A stretch of 28,648 bases of DNA, taken from NCBI GenBank assembly GCA_002307065.1, contig DBTN01000017.1, forward strand, positions 59,140-87,787, written 5' to 3'. Shown one piece after another: positions 23,097-28,648 of this stretch. Position 1 is the first letter of the stretch. The number at the start of each line of letters is the position of its first letter. The notes below the pieces were generated by a model. The model did not search any database. It was not told the DNA's origin and worked only from the letters and a program-made list of their open reading frames with translations. Position numbers and translations under genes: made by a program. This DNA is from Akkermansiaceae bacterium UBA1315 (GTDB lineage: Bacteria > Verrucomicrobiota > Verrucomicrobiia > Verrucomicrobiales > Akkermansiaceae).

Positions 23097-23366
23097 GTGG
23101 ATCAGGGAAAATGGGAATCCGACAAAAGGGTCGCGCAAGCGATGTTGCGCGATCGCGGACAACGGCGGCGTCTGATGACACGGCTGTTGCTGGTGGTGGT
23201 CGCCCAATTGGTGTTCGGCGTATGGGCCATCGACGGTTGGCTGGCAGAAAATCCGTGGAGGTTTGTGATTTGGTGGGGAGCGTGCGGATTGCTGACCTTG
23301 GTTTTGATGACCTTCGCCGTGTATGATTTTTTGGTGGTGATCCGGGAGGAACGCGACGGGAAATAA
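23097..23366 (+). CDS. Small membrane protein of unknown function
   Basis: An 89-residue protein with a charged N-terminus (VDQGKWESDKRVAQ...RGQRRR) and two hydrophobic helices (about residues 27-46 and 53-80), ending FLVVIREERDGK. The GTG at 23097 is chosen because GGAG sits 7 bases upstream; a GTG at 23037 would extend it into the end of pilD. It is one of the few genes in the window with a clear Shine-Dalgarno, and follows pilD by 53 bases. Family not recognised; it may belong to the pilus/secretion machinery by position only. Confidence 0.65.
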   Translation: MDQGKWESDKRVAQAMLRDRGQRRRLMTRLLLVVVAQLVFGVWAIDGWLAENPWRFVIWWGACGLLTLVLMTFAVYDFLVVIREERDGK

Positions 23367-23446
23367 CCGCTCCCTTCGGAAAAGGTGGGTTTGCGATGTG
23401 GCTCGTTGTTTGCTAAGCAGCGGTCTCACGCTATCTCGATCTGTCC

Positions 23447-25246
23447 ATGATTTCCCCTTCTCCTTTATCCAACCAGCGACCGGTGATCTACCAGTTGCTC
23501 GTTCGCACGTTCGGCAATATCAACGAAACTCGGGAACTTCACGGCACGATCGAAGAGAATGGCTGTGGAAAATTTCGCGATATCAACAAGGCCGCGCTGA
23601 CCTCGCTGAGGGAGATGGGATTTAATATGATTTGGCTGACCGGTGTGCTGGAACAAGTGAGCGGCACGGAATATCCGGGGCGGCCGGCGGATCCGGCGGG
23701 GATCCTCAAAGGCATGGCGGGAAGCCCGTATGCGATTCGGGATTATTTTGATGTGTGTCCCGATTATGCGGTGGATCCGGAAAAGCGGATCGAAGAATTT
23801 AAGGACCTGGTCAATCGCTGCCACGCGCATGGACTCCGAGTGATCATGGATTTTGTGCCCAATCACGTTGGGCGGACTTATCTATCGGATGTAAGACCGG
23901 AACATACTTTTGGTGAAAAAGATCTGCCGAACCGGTTTTTTGACCGGGACAATCATTTCTATTATCTCTGCGAAGATGCCGATGGTGGCGGGCCGCCGTT
24001 GATTCTGCCGAATGGGGATATTTTTAAGCCGGAGATGAAACATGGCAAAGTGACCGGAAATAATATCATTTCCTGGCAACCTTCGATTCATGATTGGTAT
24101 GAAACGATCAAGCTGAATTACGGCCATGATTTCACCACCGGTCGTGATACCTCGCATTTGCCGGATAGCGACGCGGCTTTCGATTCGGTGCCGAAAACAT
24201 GGCGAACGATGGATGGAATTTTGTCGTATTGGCAGGGCTTGGGCGTCGATGGATTCCGCGTGGATATGGCCCACATGGTGCCGATGGAATTTTGGCGGTG
24301 GGCGGTGAAACGCGCGCGGCAACGGCAGCCGCACGTTTTCTTTTCGGCAGAGGCGTATAATGATGATCCGGCAAAATTGACGGAGGAGAATGTTCAGGAG
24401 GAACTGATCAAGTCCGGGTTTGATGCCGTTTACGATCATCCGAGTTACCGCGCGGCGAAGGGGCTTTATGAAGAGGGGAAATGGGCGAACGATCTGGATG
24501 CGCTGACGTTTACCGGAAACCGGTTTCATCAGTCCGTCCGATATGCCGAAAATCACGACGAGGTCCGAATCGCCAATCACAAAGTGTGGGGAGGACATGG
24601 CGCGAAAGTGGGAAAACCGGCCAGCGCGGTTTTATATGCATTTGGGCGCGGGCCGGTGATGTTGTATCATGGCCAGGAAGTCGGCGAACCGGGGAATGGC
24701 CCGTATGGTTTCGCGGGAGATAATTCGCGGACGACGATTTTTGATTACTGGTCGATGCCGGAATTTACGAAGTGGGTGAATCGCTGGAAGTATGACGGGA
24801 AACGCCTGAGTCCCGAACAACGCGAACTCCGCGCTTGGTATGGCAAGCTTCTGAAGGTGATCGCGAATCGCGCTTTCACCCACGGCGAGTTTTATGGACT
24901 GAATTATTTCAACGGCGAAAATCCACACTTCGGGAGATTGGACGACGACGAATTTTCAGGTCACTGGCTTTATGCTTTTTTACGGCATGATCCTGAAACC
25001 GGTCAGTCGTTTTTGGTGCTAGTGAACTTCCACCCCCATTTGGCGATGCAGGATGTGAAAGTGATCATTCCCGAAGGAGCGCAGGAATTTCTCGGTCGAA
25101 AAGACGAAGAGACTTGGTGGCTCGCGGACCGGTTGGACAGCGCGTGGACGGGTGAATTTTCCCAAAAGAGTCTGGCAAGTGAAGGCGGGACGCTCCCGGA
25201 GATCCGTGCTTGCAGTGCGATGATGTTGGAAATTTTGAAAAGCTAA
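23447..25246 (+). CDS. Alpha-amylase family glycoside hydrolase (GH13)
   Basis: A 599-residue GH13 enzyme acting on alpha-glucosidic bonds; no signal peptide, so probably cytoplasmic (glycogen or trehalose/maltose metabolism). The four conserved regions are present: DFVPNH (135-140), GFRVDMAH (269-276, nucleophile Asp273), FFSAEAYN (298-305, acid/base Glu302) and ENHDEVR (368-374, Asp371). The C-terminal beta domain (about 500-599) ends ACSAMMLEILKS. The long stretch at residues 143-215 is an extended domain B. Exact specificity is not readable from sequence. The last four bases overlap the end of the convergent XRE gene. Confidence 0.93.
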   Translation: MISPSPLSNQRPVIYQLLVRTFGNINETRELHGTIEENGCGKFRDINKAALTSLREMGFNMIWLTGVLEQVSGTEYPGRPADPAGILKGMAGSPYAIRDYFDVCPDYAVDPEKRIEEFKDLVNRCHAHGLRVIMDFVPNHVGRTYLSDVRPEHTFGEKDLPNRFFDRDNHFYYLCEDADGGGPPLILPNGDIFKPEMKHGKVTGNNIISWQPSIHDWYETIKLNYGHDFTTGRDTSHLPDSDAAFDSVPKTWRTMDGILSYWQGLGVDGFRVDMAHMVPMEFWRWAVKRARQRQPHVFFSAEAYNDDPAKLTEENVQEELIKSGFDAVYDHPSYRAAKGLYEEGKWANDLDALTFTGNRFHQSVRYAENHDEVRIANHKVWGGHGAKVGKPASAVLYAFGRGPVMLYHGQEVGEPGNGPYGFAGDNSRTTIFDYWSMPEFTKWVNRWKYDGKRLSPEQRELRAWYGKLLKVIANRAFTHGEFYGLNYFNGENPHFGRLDDDEFSGHWLYAFLRHDPETGQSFLVLVNFHPHLAMQDVKVIIPEGAQEFLGRKDEETWWLADRLDSAWTGEFSQKSLASEGGTLPEIRACSAMMLEILKS

Positions 25247-25629
25247 AAGGACGCTGGCGCCGCTTTCACCTCCTGCGCTTTCGGATGGTGATCGAGATAG
25301 GAACGAATCTGCGAGGCGATCCATTGGCGTGGTTCCTGAAATCCAGCCTGGGCGGACAGCAGGGAGATGATGCGCCATTCTGCTTCATCGAACTCCAAGA
25401 CCTGACCCACGTGGTTTGCGGGGCCGGCGAATCCGGGCGGCAATCGATGGAAAAAAAACCAGTCGAGAATCTTCTTTTCCGCGTCGGACAACGCTCGCAC
25501 ACCGGTCTCGATTTTCGAAACGTGGTGTTTCTCTAGGCCTAACAAAGCGGCGAGATCGCTTTGGCTAAGATTTCTTTCCAAGCGGATACTCTTCAGGTTC
25601 TCCTCAGTTACTTCTGTTGGGTGGGCCAT
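25243..25629 (-). CDS. XRE-family transcriptional regulator
   Basis: A 128-residue protein with an N-terminal Cro/C1-type helix-turn-helix (residues 11-57; LSQSDLAALLGLEKHHVSKI is the core) and a C-terminal helical segment (about 78-117) containing the pattern AGFQEPRQWIASQIRSYL. It is a small DNA-binding repressor, probably autoregulatory: directly upstream lies an array of 14-bp palindromes. It is divergent from the two small ORFs at 25769 and 26044, suggesting it controls them. Its 3' end overlaps the convergent GH13 gene by 4 bases. The start ATG at 25627-25629 is clear. Confidence 0.88.
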   Translation of the reverse strand: MAHPTEVTEENLKSIRLERNLSQSDLAALLGLEKHHVSKIETGVRALSDAEKKILDWFFFHRLPPGFAGPANHVGQVLEFDEAEWRIISLLSAQAGFQEPRQWIASQIRSYLDHHPKAQEVKAAPASF

Positions 25630-25657
25630 GGGGGGAATTTATGCAGTAAAGATTTTG

Positions 25658-25723
25658 TAGCGATTTCGCAATTTGTTATTGCGAAAATTGCGATTTCGCG
25701 ATCTATTGATTGCGATTTCGCAA
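25658..25723. promoter_or_regulatory. Array of three 14-bp palindromes, probable operator
   Basis: Three copies of the palindrome TTGCGATTTCGCAA occur at 25658-25671 (one arm mismatch), 25688-25701 (one mismatch) and 25710-25723 (perfect); the arms are TTGCGA and TCGCAA with a TT spacer. A half site TTGCGAAA is at 25679-25686. Centre spacing is 30 and 22 bases. They sit between the XRE regulator and the divergent small genes, where a repressor would bind. The motif is AT-richer than surrounding sequence. Confidence 0.8.
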
Positions 25724-25768
25724 CTCTGGTTCGGGTTGTGGAACGTTTCCCCGGTGTGGATCTCCTCC

Positions 25769-26014
25769 ATGTCTTTCCCCCCAACCACCTCTCGCAAGCC
25801 CTCGCCAATCGACATCGATTTGGCGGAAATCCTCACGCCTGAAGAGATTGAACAATTCAGGGCGCAAGCAGCTCTCGCCGGTTCGGCGGGGGTGAAAGAG
25901 CACTTTCTCAAATTCTGCGCCGAGGCGGTCTCACGCGATTTGCTTTTGGCCTCGATCAGCCGGGCGGCCGGCAGGGCGGTAAGCGAGAACCCGAAGGATC
26001 AATCCTCATCCTAG
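25769..26014 (+). CDS. Small hypothetical protein next to the XRE regulator
   Basis: An 81-residue protein. The N-terminus is Ser/Pro-rich and polar, the middle is acidic and helical (IDLAEILTPEEIEQFRAQAALAG) and the C-terminus is another helix (VKEHFLKFCAEAVSRDLLLASISRAAG). No signal peptide or known motif. The ATG at 25769 is preceded by CTCCTCC, which is the opposite of a Shine-Dalgarno. An in-frame TTG at 25673 lies inside the operator array and is not credible. It is divergently transcribed from the XRE gene and precedes another small ORF by 29 bases. Coding status is plausible from context only. Confidence 0.55.
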   Translation: MSFPPTTSRKPSPIDIDLAEILTPEEIEQFRAQAALAGSAGVKEHFLKFCAEAVSRDLLLASISRAAGRAVSENPKDQSSS

Positions 26015-26043
26015 GCCGAAAAAGGAACTCCATCCTTCCCCCC

Positions 26044-26241
26044 ATGAACGCTCGCCCCTTTTCAACGCCAGAAGATGCCGAAGACTTTGGACCCTGGTTC
26101 CAAATGATCCGTCACCAACTGACCGAGAGCGAGGTGAATGAGATGCTCCTTTGCGCTCTCGAAGCCGACCTGACCGTTCACCAATGGATCGAGCGCGCCA
26201 TCAAGACGCAATGGCCTCAGTTCATGACCCATGATCGGTGA
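26044..26241 (+). CDS. Small hypothetical protein, possibly DNA- or protein-binding
   Basis: A 65-residue, mostly helical protein (FGPWFQMIRHQLTESEVNEM...TVHQWIERAIKTQWPQF). Its C-terminal pattern, a short turn then QWIxxxI, is similar to that in the C-terminal half of the XRE protein upstream and loosely like the second helix of ribbon-helix-helix antitoxins, a guess. The ATG at 26044 follows a run of C; no Shine-Dalgarno. It probably forms one unit with the 81-residue ORF. Confidence 0.5.
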   Translation: MNARPFSTPEDAEDFGPWFQMIRHQLTESEVNEMLLCALEADLTVHQWIERAIKTQWPQFMTHDR

Positions 26242-26320
26242 CCCATAACTTCTTCCCCCATTGACCACTGGCGATTGATCGGTGGCTTCCCCCCCTCTCC
26301 CCAATAAAAAAACAAACTAC

Positions 26321-27043
26321 ATGAAACGAAAAACATCCCATGCCCCCGCAGGGAAATTGAAGCGATGGCTTGTGACCTCGCTGGTGATCGGCTCCGCCGC
26401 GGTGGCGAATGCGCAAGTCGCCGGAGATACGTATTCTTATTTCTACGGAGAAAACGTCCAAGGCAGTGGTTATGACTTTCTGCATAGCCTTGAGGATTCT
26501 GGATATAACTCTTGGCAATATCGTCACAACGATGGAGTGATCGATGATACTGGAGAAACCATTAGTGCCCAGAGCCCGAATGCTTTTGGAGTCAACCGTC
26601 TCAGTTCGGTTTTCTCTCTTGGCACTTTTGGCAATGATGTTGGAACCGGTATTGATGGGTCAATTGAACAAATCACATCCGTTACGTTGTGGCTGTATGT
26701 CGATTCGATCTCTCCGCTTGGTGCAACCAACACTTATACCATTTACACCGGTGAAAACTCAACGACTAGTGCGGTTGGAAGTTTTACGGTGAGTCAAACT
26801 TCGGATGTTGGCACGTTCATTGGAATTGAAATTCCGCTGTCGGTGGCCTTGTCCGGTTTTACGATTGGCAATGGTGATAGTCAAACACCGACGCAGTTGC
26901 TCAATACGTATACAGAAACCACCAGTACCGCTGTTTTTCGACCTGGATTTTCGGTGACCACCGTCATGGTGATTCCTGAGCCGACTACGGTATTGTTCGG
27001 TGTTATTGGATCCGTTGTTCTATTGCGCCGTCGTCGCGCTTAA
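26321..27043 (+). CDS. PEP-CTERM sorted secreted protein
   Basis: A 240-residue exported protein. A positively charged N-terminus and signal peptide (KRWLVTSLVIGSAAVANA) precede a Ser/Thr/Gly-rich beta-type body resembling extracellular surface domains (SVTLWLYVDSISPLGATNTY). The C-terminus is a textbook PEP-CTERM signal: VIPEPTTVLFGVIGSVVLLRRRRA, i.e. a PEP motif, a transmembrane helix and an arginine cluster. Such proteins are cleaved and sorted to the surface or biofilm matrix by an exosortase (EpsH/XrtA family), which is not in this window. The ATG at 26321 begins the signal. Base composition is lower in GC than the core genes. Confidence 0.88.
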   Translation: MKRKTSHAPAGKLKRWLVTSLVIGSAAVANAQVAGDTYSYFYGENVQGSGYDFLHSLEDSGYNSWQYRHNDGVIDDTGETISAQSPNAFGVNRLSSVFSLGTFGNDVGTGIDGSIEQITSVTLWLYVDSISPLGATNTYTIYTGENSTTSAVGSFTVSQTSDVGTFIGIEIPLSVALSGFTIGNGDSQTPTQLLNTYTETTSTAVFRPGFSVTTVMVIPEPTTVLFGVIGSVVLLRRRRA

Positions 27044-27068
27044 TTGAATCATATATCAAAATTATAAT
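27040..27068 (+). promoter_or_regulatory. Possible promoter of the collagen-like gene
   Basis: The 44-base gap before the ATG at 27088 is very AT-rich. It contains TATAAT at 27063-27068 with a weak TTAATT-like -35 17 bases upstream (27040-27045). TATAAT also sits within the palindrome AAAATTATAATTTT. By-eye only. Confidence 0.35.
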
Positions 27069-27087
27069 TTTTCATTCCCCCAAAAAT

Positions 27088-28596
27088 ATGAAACCGAAAT
27101 CGAATTATTACATGGCTGCTTTCGCGATTGCGGCCCTCACTTTTCCTGCACTTCATGCGGCATCGATCAATGGCCAAGACGGTATCGTTCTTGGCGGTAC
27201 CGGAGAAATTTCAGAAACCCCAATTCTGACCTATCCTTCGGATTTTGGAGTGACGTGGCTAACGCCTGATTTTGGTCTCGCGGGGTTTGTCGCCCCCGTC
27301 GGGCAGTTCACGGGTTATGACGACACCGGAGCGGAAATCGATCCGGTGGATTTGATTCCGTTGCGGACGACGAGCTTGACGATTGTTGATCCTGATACCG
27401 GAGATGTTGCTTTGACCATTGACGAGGATTTCGAAGGTGTTGCCGGTCCAACGGGCCCAACCGGTCCTCAAGGAGAAAAAGGCGACACCGGTGAAACCGG
27501 GGCAACGGGCGCGACAGGAGCTACCGGTCCTCAAGGAGAAAAAGGTGATACGGGTGAAGCCGGAGCGACGGGCGCCACTGGCGCGACAGGAGCCACCGGC
27601 GCAGCCGGTGCGGATGGCGTGATCCAGACGGCGAGCAATGGTCTGACGCTTTCGGGTTCGAATGTGAAGTTGGGTGGAACGTTGACAGCGGCAACGACCG
27701 TTGACCAAGGTGCGAACCATCTGATATTCAGCGGTGCCGGCAATGTGGGAATTGGAGACACCACTCCAACTGAGGCGAAACTCGTCGTGAGAGGGGTGAC
27801 GAGTTTTTCCGTGGGCACATTCTCTTATTTTCACAGCGGAACGAGTAATTCATTAATAACTCATCCTATTTCAGGAAACCGAGCCACTAGTATCTATGCG
27901 AGTAATGGTTTGTCTGCTAATGGTCCGATTCTTACAAGCGATCTTGTTGGAGCTGCTGTAAGTCTGACTCCTTCAGATCAAAGGCTTAAAGATGTGACCG
28001 GTGTCTCGGATTCTCGGGGAGACTTGTCGATGCTCAATAAGATCAAGATTACCAATTATAAAATGAAAGATACCTCAGTTCTGGGGGCTGAAGAAATTAA
28101 AAAGGTGATCGCTCAAGAAGTTGAAGAAGTATATCCTCGCGCTGTAACCAAAATGAAAGGATATATTCCAAACATTATGGAATATGCACCGCTTGGCGAA
28201 AATGAAGACGGATTATTTGAAATTAAAATATCAAGATCTGACCTTTTAAAAAAGGGTGATAAAATCAAAGTATCTTATCCCAACGGCGAAACTGAGTTTG
28301 TAAACGTCGAGGGGATCGAGGATGGAATGATTTTGACCCAATTGCGGTACGCTGGTTCCTCTAAGGAAATTTATATTTACGGAAAGGAAGTGGAAGATCT
28401 GCGAACCGTCGATTATGATGCGATCTCGATGCTAAACGTTTCTGCAACGCAAGAGCTCGCGAAGAAGGTGACTGCACTTGAAGCGGAGAACGCTAAACTC
28501 AACGCAGCTCTTGCGAAGATGGAAGCGCTTGAAAAAGCGGTCGCGGCTTTGGAAGGGAAGTCGAATGAAACGGTGACGGTTTCATTGGTGAAATAA
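27088..28596 (+). CDS. Secreted collagen-like protein with S74 intramolecular chaperone/peptidase domain
   Basis: A 502-residue exported protein. A signal peptide ends near residue 25 (FPALHAA). Residues 120-177 are about 19 Gly-X-Y collagen triplets (GPTGPQGEKGDTGETGATG). A beta-rich spacer follows (178-290; NVGIGDTTPTEAKLVVRG). Residues 296-301 (SDQRLK) are the Ser-Lys dyad of peptidase S74, the auto-cleaving trimerisation chaperone best known from phage tail spikes. It continues with VIAQEVEEVYPRAV and an insert, and ends in a coiled coil (453-490). The architecture suggests a trimeric surface fibre. The 3' half is AT-rich relative to the rest. Downstream sequence to the window end shows nothing recognisable. 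Confidence 0.9.
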   Translation: MKPKSNYYMAAFAIAALTFPALHAASINGQDGIVLGGTGEISETPILTYPSDFGVTWLTPDFGLAGFVAPVGQFTGYDDTGAEIDPVDLIPLRTTSLTIVDPDTGDVALTIDEDFEGVAGPTGPTGPQGEKGDTGETGATGATGATGPQGEKGDTGEAGATGATGATGATGAAGADGVIQTASNGLTLSGSNVKLGGTLTAATTVDQGANHLIFSGAGNVGIGDTTPTEAKLVVRGVTSFSVGTFSYFHSGTSNSLITHPISGNRATSIYASNGLSANGPILTSDLVGAAVSLTPSDQRLKDVTGVSDSRGDLSMLNKIKITNYKMKDTSVLGAEEIKKVIAQEVEEVYPRAVTKMKGYIPNIMEYAPLGENEDGLFEIKISRSDLLKKGDKIKVSYPNGETEFVNVEGIEDGMILTQLRYAGSSKEIYIYGKEVEDLRTVDYDAISMLNVSATQELAKKVTALEAENAKLNAALAKMEALEKAVAALEGKSNETVTVSLVK

Positions 28597-28648
28597 TCCT
28601 CCTTCATCCTCGCGCTCCGTGGCCATCGCTCTCCCGTGGCTGCGGGGC

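Noticed and set aside
25673..25768. Extension of the 81-residue ORF to a TTG at 25673
   Set aside because: The extension runs through the operator palindromes, so it is unlikely to be coding.
27419..27622. Tandem similarity near the 3' end as a possible CRISPR array
   Set aside because: The repeats are in frame, code for Gly-X-Y triplets, and have no unique spacers; they are collagen coding repeats.
1..28648. tRNA, rRNA, integrase or insertion-sequence transposase genes
   Set aside because: None was found on either strand; mobile signatures here are limited to short repeats and toxin-antitoxin modules.

Overview
The window is a moderately GC-rich stretch of a Gram-negative bacterial chromosome. 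Evidence includes several lipoprotein signal peptides, a PEP-CTERM exoprotein, a prepilin peptidase with a large insertion, and an almost complete absence of Shine-Dalgarno sequences. Together with the dispersed intergenic repeats, this fits a member of the Verrucomicrobiota. That placement is inference from gene content, not a database match.

Layout. Positions 1-4250 (minus strand) hold the 5' end of aconitase acnA, a HigB/HigA-type toxin-antitoxin pair with a large palindromic operator, and a complete acnB, so two different aconitases flank a toxin-antitoxin module. Positions 4491-6785 carry a c-type cytochrome lipoprotein, an L,D-transpeptidase with a partner lipoprotein, and pterin carbinolamine dehydratase. 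Positions 6852-9496 (minus) carry a membrane protein, a VapB/VapC-like pair and class II fructose-bisphosphate aldolase. Positions 9623-13363 (plus) carry a membrane protein, acyl carrier protein, an unknown protein, a LysM protein with a degenerate L,D-transpeptidase-like domain, and accA, so two fatty-acid synthesis genes are close together. Positions 13364-13877 contain no gene but hold a 229-bp structured element bounded by 36-bp inverted repeats.

Positions 13878-19192 form a polyphosphate locus: two small lipoproteins, then ppk1 and a ppx-like gene (minus), with a PPK2 kinase transcribed divergently. The Ppx-like protein has His in place of the usual Asp in both nucleotide-fold phosphate motifs. 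Positions 19268-23366 carry two rRNA methyltransferases facing away from each other, a prepilin peptidase and a small coupled membrane protein. A GH13 glycosidase follows.

From 25243 to the end the character changes to accessory DNA. An XRE regulator faces two tiny genes across an array of three copies of a 14-bp palindrome. These are followed by a PEP-CTERM protein and a secreted collagen-like protein with a C-terminal S74 auto-processing domain, whose 3' half is markedly AT-rich.

Across the whole window the palindrome ACCGGT occurs about 60 times by hand count, where roughly 7 would be expected by chance. It is present in all reading frames and between genes. This is the most unusual genome-scale signal seen here.
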